From: Spirosoma profusum | GTDB taxonomy: Bacteria > Bacteroidota > Bacteroidia > Cytophagales > Spirosomataceae | Reading direction: 5' to 3' | Assembly: GCF_014699005.1 (NCBI RefSeq) | Contig: NZ_JACWZY010000005.1 | Location: 62,001-126,000, forward strand | DNA: 64,000 nt | Shown here: positions 33,906-42,770 of the stretch, in pieces | How the letters are laid out: each line of letters starts with the position of its first letter | How positions within the stretch are numbered: the first letter of the stretch is position 1 | Position numbers and translations under genes: made by a program | The notes under the pieces: generated by a model | Database searches by the model: none | What the model saw: only the letters and a program-made list of their open reading frames with translations | Told to the model about the DNA's origin: nothing

Positions 33906-35418
33906 ACAATTTCGGGCGTTTATCGAACCAGGGTCGCTCTTGCTCCAATTGCCCCGCCAAACGGAATAACGTAGCTTCGTCGCCGAGTTTGGCTGCGAAC
34001 ATGACGCCAATTGGCAACCCATCCTCCGACCAATGTAACGGCACAGACATAGAGGGTTGACCGGTCATATTGGTAATTACTGTAAACGAAATATACCCCA
34101 GCGACCGCTCCGCCAAATCGGTTACGGTTTTACTTCCATTTAAGTATTTCAGTCCACCGAGCGAATCAACTAGTTTCAGCAAACGCTGTTCGGAAGTCGT
34201 ATTCTGGAACGTACCAATCGCAATGGGCGGACGAGGTAATGTCGGCGTTAGAAACACATCACAGGTTTCGTGAAGCTGTCCCATAGCGCGATTAAGCGTA
34301 TTCCAGCGACGTTTCTGAAACGCTACGTCAGCCGCCGAAAAACCTTCTGCCAAACGAGCCTGCGCCCACGTATTCAGTTCTACGTCGCTACGTCGGACAG
34401 GGCGTCCTAAATATTGCCCCATTTCACGTAGCACACCCGCCGTTTCACTCAATACGTTCAGGAAAAACGCTTCGGTGACGATGGTTTTCTCGTAGGGTAA
34501 AGGTACTTCCTCTACCGTATGCCCTAATTTTTCGAGCAACTTGACGGCTTCCTGAACAGCTTTTACACAGTCAGGATGAGTCGGTTGCGATTCAATCAGT
34601 GCCTGCGTGGAGAATGCGATACGTAGTTTACCCGGTTCCCGGCCGACTTCCTCTTTGAAAGGTCGTTCAGGTGCAGCAATGCCGTATGGGTCGCCAGCCA
34701 AAGGGCCAGCAATCACATCCAGCAAGTTTGCACTATCGCGCACGCTACGTGTAACAGCGAGGCCAGTAACGGCTCCGTTCCAAAGTTCACCATAACGCGG
34801 GCCTAACGTAACACGGCCGCGCGATGGTTTTAGTCCAAACAATCCACAACAAGCCGCCGGAATCCGAATGGAACCTCCCCCATCGGTAGCCGTAGCCGCC
34901 GGAACAATGCCAGCCGCCACCGCTGCCGCTGACCCTCCACTCGACCCGCCCGGCGAATGTGCTACGTTCCAGGGATTGCGAGCCGGTCCGTACAGTTTTG
35001 ATTCCGTATAAGGCGTTAAGCCAAACTCAGGCGTATTGGTCTTGCCGAAGAAAACAAGTCCAGCGGCTTTTAATCGCTTAACAACTTCACTATCAGACGA
35101 AGAAACGTAGTGTTGATAAGCGAAACTCCCCGACTTCATTGGCGTCCCCTCCCACTCCATTTCTAAATCTTTCAGCAGAAACGGTACACCCCGAAATGGG
35201 CCTGTTTTGGGAAGATGCTTCGCCATGTCTCGGCCTTTATCGTACAAAAGTGTAACAATCGCATTTAGTTGTGGATTGACGGCTTCTGCACGGGAAATGG
35301 CTGTTTCCAGCAATTCGTCAGGTGTTACGTCGCCTTTCCGAACCAGTTCGGCCAGTGCGGTAGCATCGTGTTTAACGTATTCGTCGAAAGACAACGTTTT
35401 AGAATTGGCGGTTTGCAT
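33904..35418 (-). CDS. Amidase (amidase signature family)
   Basis: A 504-residue hydrolase. The Ser-cisSer-Lys machinery is present: the lysine in [11 protein letters not shown] near residue 83 and the serines in [37 protein letters not shown] completes the signature. The C-terminal block [20 protein letters not shown] is usual for non-GatA amidases. It has no signal peptide. It cleaves an amide bond of unknown substrate. No gatB or gatC neighbour is seen, and the sequence is more like degradative amidases than the tRNA amidotransferase. Confidence 0.92.
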   Translation of the reverse strand: MQTANSKTLSFDEYVKHDATALAELVRKGDVTPDELLETAISRAEAVNPQLNAIVTLLYDKGRDMAKHLPKTGPFRGVPFLLKDLEMEWEGTPMKSGSFAYQHYVSSSDSEVVKRLKAAGLVFFGKTNTPEFGLTPYTESKLYGPARNPWNVAHSPGGSSGGSAAAVAAGIVPAATATDGGGSIRIPAACCGLFGLKPSRGRVTLGPRYGELWNGAVTGLAVTRSVRDSANLLDVIAGPLAGDPYGIAAPERPFKEEVGREPGKLRIAFSTQALIESQPTHPDCVKAVQEAVKLLEKLGHTVEEVPLPYEKTIVTEAFFLNVLSETAGVLREMGQYLGRPVRRSDVELNTWAQARLAEGFSAADVAFQKRRWNTLNRAMGQLHETCDVFLTPTLPRPPIAIGTFQNTTSEQRLLKLVDSLGGLKYLNGSKTVTDLAERSLGYISFTVITNMTGQPSMSVPLHWSEDGLPIGVMFAAKLGDEATLFRLAGQLEQERPWFDKRPKL

Positions 35419-35445
35419 ACAATCAATACGTTAAAAAGTTATCGT

Positions 35446-36537
35446 TTATTGGGGCGCTACAGCCACGCCAATTTTAGAATCTGCGGTACCATAATAAAGA
35501 AACCAGCGCCCCCGAAAAGGCACAAGTCCCTCCAGAAAACAAACCTGATTAACTTGCCCATGAATCTCATACGGCTGGTCAGGCTTGATGAAATAGGTTT
35601 CTGAGCGATCGATCAGTTTGGTTGGGTCCTGCGCATCGAATAGCAGTTGTCCGCCGCTATAGGCTCCTTCAGGCAGATGCACATCACCATTTTTGGCGTC
35701 GTTCATTCCGTTGTAAATCAACAGAATACCTTTTGGTGTCAGCATTGCCATCGGCCCCGGTTCGAGCAATCGGTAATCGTGTTTTCCTTTACGGGATTCA
35801 GCCGCTGGCAGCAAGTTACCGTCCTGGGTTTCTACCGGATTCCAATGCAATAAATCGTCAGAAGTGGCCAGACGAAGCTGCGGTTTATCGCCCCAATACA
35901 TCCAGTATTTCCCCTTTATTTTCTGCGCGATAAACCGATTTCCAACCCGTTTGCAAACGACGGCTCCCGATTTCGACCAACTATTTCGGTATTTCCCATT
36001 CACTGATTCGCCAAAAGCCAACCCCTGCTTTTTCCAGTCAGTAAGGTTAGTTGATGTAGCTACGCAAAGCCGGGCAATCTTGCCATCGTATGCTGTATAC
36101 GTCAAAACGTAAACCCCATTTGGGCTTTCTATAACTCGCGGATCTTCGCAACCGCCCTCCCATTCATAGGTTTTCATGGGATCGTTGTTGGGGTAAAAAA
36201 CAGGCTGAGGTAACCGTTTGAAATGAATTCCATCATCGCTGATTGCCAATCCTAATCGTGACGTTCCACCGACCCGACGAACCGTATCTTCGGCCCGATA
36301 CAGCATGTAAACTTTATTGTTACGTATCACTGCCGTTGGATTATACACGTCTTTCTCTTCCCACCGCACCGTCTCTTTACGAACCGGACAATTGAACGTA
36401 GTACTGGCCTTCGCATCCAGAATCGGGTTGTGTGCATTTTCTTTTTGGAAAGGGCCTAACATCCAGGGCTTTTCAGGTTTCGGCTGTACCCAAAGGAGGT
36501 TTGGAAGCAGAATGAGTAACAGTAATCGTTTGGGCAT
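35446..36537 (-). CDS. Glycoside hydrolase family 130-like protein
   Basis: A 363-residue protein with a short signal peptide (MPKRLLLLILLPNLLWVQ). It has a five-bladed propeller layout: EKDVYNPTAVIRNNKVYMLY, LGLAISDDGIHFKRL, EWEGGCEDPRVIE, GKYWMYWGDKPQLRLATSDD and FLYYGTADSKIGVAVA. The EDPR block and the closing YYGTAD match GH130 mannoside phosphorylases and hydrolases. Export argues for a hydrolase or a binding role rather than a phosphorylase, since phosphate is needed for the latter. The amidase gene follows 27 bases after its stop on the same strand. Confidence 0.82.
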   Translation of the reverse strand: MPKRLLLLILLPNLLWVQPKPEKPWMLGPFQKENAHNPILDAKASTTFNCPVRKETVRWEEKDVYNPTAVIRNNKVYMLYRAEDTVRRVGGTSRLGLAISDDGIHFKRLPQPVFYPNNDPMKTYEWEGGCEDPRVIESPNGVYVLTYTAYDGKIARLCVATSTNLTDWKKQGLAFGESVNGKYRNSWSKSGAVVCKRVGNRFIAQKIKGKYWMYWGDKPQLRLATSDDLLHWNPVETQDGNLLPAAESRKGKHDYRLLEPGPMAMLTPKGILLIYNGMNDAKNGDVHLPEGAYSGGQLLFDAQDPTKLIDRSETYFIKPDQPYEIHGQVNQVCFLEGLVPFRGRWFLYYGTADSKIGVAVAPQ

Positions 36538-36724
36538 GATTGACGAAACAAATGCTATTGCAGGTAAAGCAAAATGTCACTGGATGTTAACTACACTTTG
36601 CTATAATCCACCCAAAGGTAATTTGAAATAAAACCGTAATACGTAGTGATTTTATGGCACAAATTATAACCAATGCCGCTTGCTGAGGTTGTTACGCTAC
36701 AGGAAGTCCTATAAACAACGTAGC

Positions 36725-37651
36725 ATGCATCGTACCCTAACGATTTCGTTACCTTCAGAACGTACCAACCCACTTATCGAGCAACTCAAGCCTCTGGACG
36801 CTGTTATCAGTATATCCGTTCAATGGGGCGGATCGGTTAAACCTCCCGGCAACGTATTAATCCTCCAGGTTCTCAACAAAGGCGTCGACGAGTCGCTACG
36901 TCAAATTGCAGCTGTTTGCGCAGGAGAAACGTACTCCATTGCTACGGCTGAACAAGCCAGTTTCATTGACCCGCAACAAGATAAAATCATCGGAAATGAC
37001 GTTGACGAGGCCATCTGGGAAGAAATGGAAACCGGGCTGCGTCATCAGTCGAGGGTTACCAGTAATTATCTGGCGTTAATGGCCCTTGGCGGGGTGATGT
37101 CGGCGGTGGGTTTGGTGTCAGAACCGGTTCCGCAGGTAGTGGCGTTTATAGCCGCGTCGATTGTTGCGCCCGGTTTTGAACCCATCGCCAAAATACCACT
37201 GGGGCTGGTGCTACGGAATCTGCACACCATAAAACGTGGTCTATGGTCGTTTGTGTCGGGTTATGGCGTGTTAATTCTGGCGGCTGCACTAAGCTTTGCT
37301 CTATTACGATGGGCGGGCGTAACCAACGTAACGGAACTCACTCAGAATCAGTCTATAAAAATGATGTCAGACCCTTCTGCAAAAGATATTATCGTATCGA
37401 TTTGCGGTACGTTATCCGGCGCGCTGATCGTCGCTTCGTATCGACGTAGCATTATTGCGGGCGCACTGATTGCGATGGTCATTATCTCCGCAGCCGCTAT
37501 GATTGGCGCGGCATTAGCCTGTGGTCAGTGGGAACTGGCTCTCGAAGGTGCCGAACGATTTTTTCTTGACGTAGCGTTTATTATCGTTTCCTGCCTGCTC
37601 GTTTTTACCGCAAAACAGCGCTTTTTGCATAAACGAAAACCAATTGTTTGA
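36725..37651 (+). CDS. DUF389 family membrane protein
   Basis: A 308-residue protein. I chose ATG 36725, which begins directly with a strand (MHRTLTISLPSERTNPLIEQ). The N-terminal 110 residues are a soluble regulatory domain, followed by HQSRVTSNYLALMALGGVMSAVGLVS and FIAASIVAPGFEPIAKIPLG, the DUF389 signature. About six helices follow. The role is unknown; related proteins are called TIGR00341 or TIGR00271 hydrophobic proteins. It stands alone, facing a dispersed repeat pair and the M61 peptidase gene. Confidence 0.8.
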   Translation: MHRTLTISLPSERTNPLIEQLKPLDAVISISVQWGGSVKPPGNVLILQVLNKGVDESLRQIAAVCAGETYSIATAEQASFIDPQQDKIIGNDVDEAIWEEMETGLRHQSRVTSNYLALMALGGVMSAVGLVSEPVPQVVAFIAASIVAPGFEPIAKIPLGLVLRNLHTIKRGLWSFVSGYGVLILAAALSFALLRWAGVTNVTELTQNQSIKMMSDPSAKDIIVSICGTLSGALIVASYRRSIIAGALIAMVIISAAAMIGAALACGQWELALEGAERFFLDVAFIIVSCLLVFTAKQRFLHKRKPIV

Positions 37652-37672
37652 GAAGTACTTTGAGTTATTTTT

Positions 37673-37774
37673 CGTCGCGTAGCGACCAAATGTTTGCAGC
37701 TATAGAACGAGATTAGATCAAGTCCCGTCGCGACTAAACAAAACTCTGCCAAATGGTTTGGTCGCTACGCGACG
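37673..37774. repeat. Dispersed GTCGCTACGCGAC repeat, inverted pair
   Basis: CGTCGCGTAGCGACCAAA (37673-37690) and TTTGGTCGCTACGCGACG (37757-37774) are perfect 18-base inverted arms, each itself nearly palindromic. A partial third core, CCGTCGCGACT, lies near 37725. Same family as 10698-10809. It fills the gap between two convergent genes. Confidence 0.8.
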
Positions 37775-37820
37775 GAGTTTAGCTAACACAAATAGCTCTT
37801 AATAAACGTATTGGTTCCTT

Positions 37821-39404
37821 CTATTTAGCCACTACGGTCTTTCCTGCTTTTTCTTCCGGCACCAGTTTGGCCTGTTCGTCAACCGGTGGTTCCGTCAACG
37901 TAGCGCCAAACCACTGTGCCCGCTGCTTCCGCGTGTCCGTTACGTTGTCTTGGGATTCTTCCAGTTCCAGCAGCCGGATACCACCCGGATGATCGGGCGT
38001 AGGTTCTTCATAAACGATCTGTAAGCCGACCCAGGCCAGGTATTCGTTCAGTTTAGTTTCGAGTGGCTGGTTACCAAAAATACATAAGTCATAATACCAA
38101 TCGAGGGATTCGCCTGCTACGTCCTCGGTGATTACCCGATAATCATCCAGCGTATAACCGACAAAAGGTTTTCCGAAACGCTGCCACATTTGCCGCATTA
38201 CGTCGTCCAGCGAACGGGCGTGGTTCGTTAACTTACGGAGGTGTAAATCCAGGATAAGGGCAGCAATCGATCCCTTATGGTAGACCGAAACTTTCCGGTC
38301 GGGAACGCCCTTGTCATAACCATCAAGCCACAAATCCCACGACGATTCGACCAGCGACTGAAACGCTCCGCCATTGTTTTCAAAATGTCGTTTAAAAAGC
38401 ACCTGCAACTCTTTCAGATACGCTTCGTCCGTAAAAACACCTGATTGCCGAAGCATCAAATCGCCGTAATACGTTGTCACGCCTTCGGCCACAAAACAGG
38501 TTGGGAAATAATTTTCCTTCGTGAAATCATAAGGAAGTAACTCCACTGGTCGAATCCGAATAATATTCCAGGCATGAAATAATTCGTGCGACGATACACC
38601 CAGCAAATCCTGATAAAGCCCCTCCCCTTCGTCGTTCGGACCAAGCACCAGCACTGTTGAATTACGGTGCTCAACTCCATGATAATAGGGTACCGTCAAT
38701 ATCAATGTCAGAAAATGATACGTCTGCTCAGGAAATTCGCCGAAGAGTTCTAATTGTTTTTCGGTAAACCGGCTGAAATCCTGAACCAGTCGTTCGGCGT
38801 CATAAACCGGCGTATCATCACTGCGCCAACCGCCATAAATCCAGACGTTAAAGGGGGTTTCGTTTACTACGTATTGAATGTGCTGTAACGCGGAAGACGC
38901 AATTAGCGGGCAATCGACCAGTTCATAAAAATCATGGGCACGTAACGTTTTAGCGTCTACTTGTTCAAGGCCGCAAGCGATTGTCCAGCCATCGGGAATA
39001 GCAAGTTCAAGTGTACAGGATTCATCGATACGTCCCTCGGCATATAGGCACAGATTTACCGGATTTACGTACAGCAACGTATCATCTATGTAACTGCTGC
39101 CCGCATTGAGTGGATAGACTGTGGGCAAAATAGCGTAGTAATTATAACGAACCGACAACGTAGTGTTATCGTTCGTCTGCACCCGCCAGCGATCTTTCGT
39201 GATTTTCTGGTAACGTAGCGGCTTCCCTTCGCCATCGAAAACCTCGAACCGCTGAATATTTTTCGCAAACTGCTGTAGCTCATAACGTCCCGGTCGCCAG
39301 GCGGGTAGTTGCAACTCAACTTCCGACGTAGTAATGTCTGATAGTTGAGCTTCGACGGCAATATAATTCGGTAAAAAAGGATCAGCAGACAGGCGATAAT
39401 GCAT
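37821..39404 (-). CDS. M61 family metallopeptidase (glycyl aminopeptidase type)
   Basis: A 527-residue zinc peptidase. The N-terminal beta domain (VELQLPAWRPGRYELQQFAK) is followed by the catalytic domain with SSHELFHAWN: zinc ligands His273 and His277 and catalytic Glu274. GVTTYYGDLMLRQ holds the third-ligand helix region. The usual C-terminal PDZ domain is short or absent; the last 40 residues are only WFGATLTEPPVDEQAKLVPE and a lysine-rich end. No signal peptide is visible, so it is probably cytoplasmic. Confidence 0.9.
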   Translation of the reverse strand: MHYRLSADPFLPNYIAVEAQLSDITTSEVELQLPAWRPGRYELQQFAKNIQRFEVFDGEGKPLRYQKITKDRWRVQTNDNTTLSVRYNYYAILPTVYPLNAGSSYIDDTLLYVNPVNLCLYAEGRIDESCTLELAIPDGWTIACGLEQVDAKTLRAHDFYELVDCPLIASSALQHIQYVVNETPFNVWIYGGWRSDDTPVYDAERLVQDFSRFTEKQLELFGEFPEQTYHFLTLILTVPYYHGVEHRNSTVLVLGPNDEGEGLYQDLLGVSSHELFHAWNIIRIRPVELLPYDFTKENYFPTCFVAEGVTTYYGDLMLRQSGVFTDEAYLKELQVLFKRHFENNGGAFQSLVESSWDLWLDGYDKGVPDRKVSVYHKGSIAALILDLHLRKLTNHARSLDDVMRQMWQRFGKPFVGYTLDDYRVITEDVAGESLDWYYDLCIFGNQPLETKLNEYLAWVGLQIVYEEPTPDHPGGIRLLELEESQDNVTDTRKQRAQWFGATLTEPPVDEQAKLVPEEKAGKTVVAK

Positions 39405-39473
39405 AGAAAGAGGGAATCGTAGTTCTGGTAAAGAGATGCCGAAGATACCAAATGGTTTTTATAAACGCAGGCT

Positions 39474-39503
39474 TGGTAAACTGCTTCGATTCAGCTATCT
39501 TTG
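39474..39503 (+). promoter_or_regulatory. Promoter of the rpmH-rnpA operon
   Basis: TTGG (39474-39477) and TATCTTTG (39496-39503) match the Bacteroidota -33 TTG and -7 TAnnTTTG boxes with 18-19 bases between. The ATG of rpmH follows 42 bases later. This is the clearest promoter in the window. Confidence 0.75.
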
Positions 39504-39545
39504 CGGACTCATTTCGGAAATAACGATTTTAGGCAGAGATATATC

Positions 39546-39713
39546 ATGAAAAGAACGTTCCAACCATCGAACCGGAAGCGGAAAAACAAACACGGATTCC
39601 GTGAGCGTATGTCAACCGCTAATGGCCGTAAAGTAATAGCTCGTCGTCGGGCTAAAGGTCGCTGGAAACTAACCGTTTCAGACGAGAAAAAAGGCGAAAG
39701 ATTTAAAATCTAG
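39546..39713 (+). CDS. rpmH: Ribosomal protein bL34
   Basis: A 55-residue basic protein of the large ribosomal subunit. [20 protein letters not shown] followed by [19 protein letters not shown] is the universal bL34 sequence. The C-terminal [11 protein letters not shown] is slightly longer than in E. coli, as is common in Bacteroidota. ATG 39546 is fixed by homology. rnpA follows as in most bacteria, but separated by a repeat-filled gap of 97 bases. Confidence 0.97.
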   Translation: MKRTFQPSNRKRKNKHGFRERMSTANGRKVIARRRAKGRWKLTVSDEKKGERFKI

Positions 39714-39714
39714 T

Positions 39715-39805
39715 CGATAGTCACGGTCCGCCGTTGCGGTTAGTCAACAGTCGTAGTGGTTGATTATACCAACGACTATTGACTATTAACTGCTGACTAA
39801 CGACT
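39715..39805. repeat. TAGTCAACAGTCG-word inverted repeats, rpmH-rnpA gap
   Basis: TAGTCAACAGTCGT (39741-39754) pairs with ACGACTATTGACTA (39772-39785) at 13 of 14 positions, and TTAGTCAACAG also with CTGCTGACTAA (39790-39800). All are built of the same GTCGATAGTC/GACTATTGAC words seen after rnpA (40198-40290). It may form alternative hairpins between two co-transcribed genes. Confidence 0.75.
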
Positions 39806-39810
39806 TTTTT

Positions 39811-40230
39811 ATGCTGCACCCCTTCCCCAAATCCGAACGGCTTTGCAGCAAAAAAATCATCGGAGAATTATTTAAGAAAGGTAGTTCGTCTGTTAAGACG
39901 TTCTACCTTTTTCCATTTCGGGTACTTTATCTTCCTCAGCCTGAATTATCTCCCGAAAGCAACGTTTCGCTCCCTTCCATTGTCATTACCGTACCGAAGC
40001 GAACGTTTAAACGAGCCGTAGACCGAAACCTAATTCGTCGACGCGTTCGTGAGGCTTATCGACTTAATAAACAGTTGTTTAGCCAGGATTTAGCAACACC
40101 TACTTCGGCTGGTCCGGCCTACATTGCCTTTTTGTATACCGCCAAACAAATTATTTCGTTTGAAGAGATAGAAAAAGGTATGAAATTAGTGATACAGAAA
40201 AGTCGTCAGTCGACAGTCAACAGTCGTTAG
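39811..40230 (+). CDS. rnpA: Ribonuclease P protein component
   Basis: A 139-residue basic protein that helps the RNase P RNA mature tRNA 5' ends. The signature VPKRTFKRAVDRNLIRRRVR followed by EAYRLNK is intact, as is the N-terminal FPKSERLCSKKIIGELFKKG. The last residues SRQSTVNSR and the stop codon are encoded by the intergenic GTCGACAGTC word repeat, so the C terminus is repeat-derived. It lies between rpmH and an S41 protease gene. Confidence 0.95.
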   Translation: MLHPFPKSERLCSKKIIGELFKKGSSSVKTFYLFPFRVLYLPQPELSPESNVSLPSIVITVPKRTFKRAVDRNLIRRRVREAYRLNKQLFSQDLATPTSAGPAYIAFLYTAKQIISFEEIEKGMKLVIQKSRQSTVNSR

Positions 40231-40290
40231 TGCTACTGCGGCCGTTTCATTTCCTGACGACTATCGACTCTTGACTATCTATCGACTCAT
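40198..40290. repeat. GTCGACAGTC-word inverted repeat at the rnpA 3' end
   Basis: AGTCGTCAGTCGACAGTCAA on the left and GACGACTATCGACTCTTGAC on the right pair imperfectly around a GC-rich centre. The left arm lies inside rnpA and supplies its end. Same words as 39715-39805, so the two elements can also pair with each other across rnpA. Confidence 0.75.
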
Positions 40291-40292
40291 CT

Positions 40293-41951
40293 ATGCGCTT
40301 CCCTAAACGTTTTACACTCCTGGCCTCGTCTGCCCTCATAGCGGGTGGCATTGGGCTCTTTTCGTTCAAAAACGACGACCGGTTTTTCGAAATCGCCCGT
40401 AACCTCGACATCTACGCTACGTTGTTCAAGGAATTGAACCTGTACTACGTCGATGAAGTAAATCCGAACCGCATGGTGAAGACCAGCATTGACGCCATGC
40501 TGAAAGCGCTTGATCCGTATACCAACTTTTTCGCCGAAGACGAAATCGAGGATTACATGACAATGACCACCGGCCGTTACAACGGTATCGGGGCGCTCAT
40601 CGGTCAGCGGCAGGGCAAAAGCATCGTGCTGATGGTGTATGAAGGTACACCCGCCGAAAAATCAGGCTTACAAATTGGCGATGAAGTCATTAAAATTGAC
40701 GGTGTTACGTTGAAAAACGTGAAAGAAGCCGATCCCGGTAAACTGCTGAAAGGGCAGAATAATACGGCGGTAAAACTGACCGTTCAGCGTTATGGCCAGA
40801 AAGCGCCGGTTGAACTGAGCGTCACGCGCGACGTAGTGAAAATGACCAACGTACCGTATTACGGCATGATTACGGAAGACGTTGGCTATATCGATCTGAA
40901 AGATTTTACGGCTACAGCTTCGCGCGAAGTACGCACGGCATTTCAGGAATTGAAGGGAAAAGGGATGAAAAAACTCATTCTCGATGTTCGTGAAAATCCG
41001 GGTGGGCTGCTGAACATGGCCATCGACATCTCCAACATTTTCATCCCGAAAGATTCGGAAGTTGTTACGACGAAAGGTAAAGTGACGGAGTGGAATAAGA
41101 CATACACGGCACTTAATCCTCCGCTTGAACTGGAAATGCCAATTGTTGTCCTGACGAATAACCATAGTGCGTCGGCAGCCGAAATCGTTTCGGGTGTTAT
41201 TCAGGATTACGATCGGGGCGTTCTGATCGGTCAGCGAACCTACGGCAAAGGGCTGGTACAGACCACCCGTGAGTTGTCGTTCAATACGAAACTGAAAATC
41301 ACGACGGCGAAATATTACATTCCGAGCGGTCGCTGCATTCAGGCCATCGATTACAGCCACCGGAATCCTGACGGCAGCGTTGGCAAAATTCCCGATTCAC
41401 TGAAAACAGCCTTCAAAACCAAAGCCGGTCGGGTGGTTTATGACGGTGGTGGTGTGTTACCCGACGTAGTGATTGAAGCCCAGACGCCCACGCCGATTGC
41501 GTTGAGTCTGACCAATAAAGGCCACATTTTCGATTACGCCGTGAAGTATCGTTACGAACATCCTACTATTAAACCAGCTCGCGAATTTCGCCTGACCGAC
41601 GCAGAGTATCAAGACTTTACGAAATGGGTAGCCGATAAAGAATACGATTATACGACCCAGGTAGAAAAAGACCTTGGTACGTTGGAAGCTTCGGCAAAGA
41701 AAGAAAAATACTTCGACCAAATTCAGGATCAGTTGAAGTCGCTGAAAACGAAGATGTCGCATAGCAAAGACGCCGACCTCAATACGTTCAAGTCGGAAAT
41801 CAAGACGCTGCTCGAACAGGAAATTGCCGGTAATTACTATCTGCAACGTGGTCTGAAAGAGTCCTCTTTTTCTACCGATCCCGAAATGAAAGCCGCCCTC
41901 GACCTCTTCAAAGACATGGGCCGGTATAATTCTATTCTGAAAGGAAAATAA
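40293..41951 (+). CDS. S41 family C-terminal processing protease
   Basis: A 552-residue exported serine protease of the Ctp type. An N-terminal hydrophobic segment (FTLLASSALIAGGIGLFSF) is followed by a substrate-binding PDZ domain at about residues 85-170 (GIGALIGQRQGKSIVLMVYE; SGLQIGDEVIKIDGV). The catalytic serine is in NNHSASAAEIVSG and the lysine in GQRTYGKGLVQTT. It trims or degrades envelope proteins from their C termini. The rpmH-rnpA-S41-tsaB order suggests one operon, each gap being filled with a palindrome. Confidence 0.93.
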   Translation: MRFPKRFTLLASSALIAGGIGLFSFKNDDRFFEIARNLDIYATLFKELNLYYVDEVNPNRMVKTSIDAMLKALDPYTNFFAEDEIEDYMTMTTGRYNGIGALIGQRQGKSIVLMVYEGTPAEKSGLQIGDEVIKIDGVTLKNVKEADPGKLLKGQNNTAVKLTVQRYGQKAPVELSVTRDVVKMTNVPYYGMITEDVGYIDLKDFTATASREVRTAFQELKGKGMKKLILDVRENPGGLLNMAIDISNIFIPKDSEVVTTKGKVTEWNKTYTALNPPLELEMPIVVLTNNHSASAAEIVSGVIQDYDRGVLIGQRTYGKGLVQTTRELSFNTKLKITTAKYYIPSGRCIQAIDYSHRNPDGSVGKIPDSLKTAFKTKAGRVVYDGGGVLPDVVIEAQTPTPIALSLTNKGHIFDYAVKYRYEHPTIKPAREFRLTDAEYQDFTKWVADKEYDYTTQVEKDLGTLEASAKKEKYFDQIQDQLKSLKTKMSHSKDADLNTFKSEIKTLLEQEIAGNYYLQRGLKESSFSTDPEMKAALDLFKDMGRYNSILKGK

Positions 41952-41953
41952 GA

Positions 41954-42050
41954 AGTGATGAGCGATAAACGATGAGTGATGAGTTTGCTGACGCACCTAA
42001 TAACCGCTGGCGTCAGCAAACTCATCACTCATCGTTTATCGCTCATCACT
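41954..42050. repeat. Perfect 40-bp inverted repeat between the S41 protease gene and tsaB
   Basis: Arms 41954-41993 and 42011-42050 are fully complementary over 40 bases (core GATAAACGATGAGTGATGAG), with a 17-base loop. They are built of ATGAGCGATAA/ATGAGTGATGAG words. It starts three bases after one stop and ends eight bases before the next start. Confidence 0.92.
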
Positions 42051-42058
42051 CAATACGT

Positions 42059-42751
42059 ATGTCTTTACTTCTTTCCCTCGATACGTCGACAACGGTTTGT
42101 TCGGTGGCTTTGCATCGCGATGGTACGTTACTAGGAAGCTATGAATTGTTTACGGAGCGGACTTCGGCTGCGATGCTTACTACGCTCATTAACAACGTAG
42201 TACAGCAAACTGGAAACGAACTTCATCAACTGGATGCCATCGCCGTTGCCAAAGGGCCGGGTTCTTATACGGGTCTACGTATCGGCGTTTCCACCGCGAA
42301 AGGGCTGTGTTTTGCGCTCGACAAACCGTTGGTTGCGATCAATACGTTGGCCGCTATGACGGAGCAGGTTCGTGATTTTTTCCCAGTCGATTACACACTT
42401 TGCCCCATGCTCGACGCCCGTCGAATGGAGGTTTACTGTGCCTTTTACAATCAACAAGGGCAGGAATTAGACGTAACATCGGCCCAGATTATCGACGAAA
42501 ATTCGTTTCACAATTGGCTCACATCAGGACCAGTCGTGTTTTTCGGTGATGGGGCTGCCAAATGCAAACACCTATTGGATAAATCTCCAAAGGCGATGTT
42601 TCCGGACGTAGTGGTTCAGCCTTCGGCCCGGACAGTGGGCGCGCTTGCTACGTTGGCTTTTAACAGCGGTCAATTTGAGGATATTAGTACGTTCGAGCCG
42701 TTCTATTTGAAAGATTTCATGACTACCCAGCCTCGAAAACCGGTCGTTTAG
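42059..42751 (+). CDS. tsaB: tRNA threonylcarbamoyladenosine biosynthesis protein TsaB
   Basis: A 230-residue member of the ASKHA fold that partners TsaD in making t6A37 on tRNAs reading ANN codons. LSLDTSTTVCSVAL and AVAKGPGSYTGLRIGVSTAK are the signatures. ATG 42059 was preferred because the longer frame from 41972 only translates the palindrome upstream. It is the last gene before a convergent antiporter gene. Confidence 0.94.
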   Translation: MSLLLSLDTSTTVCSVALHRDGTLLGSYELFTERTSAAMLTTLINNVVQQTGNELHQLDAIAVAKGPGSYTGLRIGVSTAKGLCFALDKPLVAINTLAAMTEQVRDFFPVDYTLCPMLDARRMEVYCAFYNQQGQELDVTSAQIIDENSFHNWLTSGPVVFFGDGAAKCKHLLDKSPKAMFPDVVVQPSARTVGALATLAFNSGQFEDISTFEPFYLKDFMTTQPRKPVV

Positions 42752-42770
42752 TTCCGAGTTTTCGTTAGGG

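Noticed and set aside
40668-41360. A 230-residue frame antisense to the S41 protease
   Set aside because: It is a shadow of a well-supported protease gene, with an implausible Arg/Phe/Asn-rich composition.
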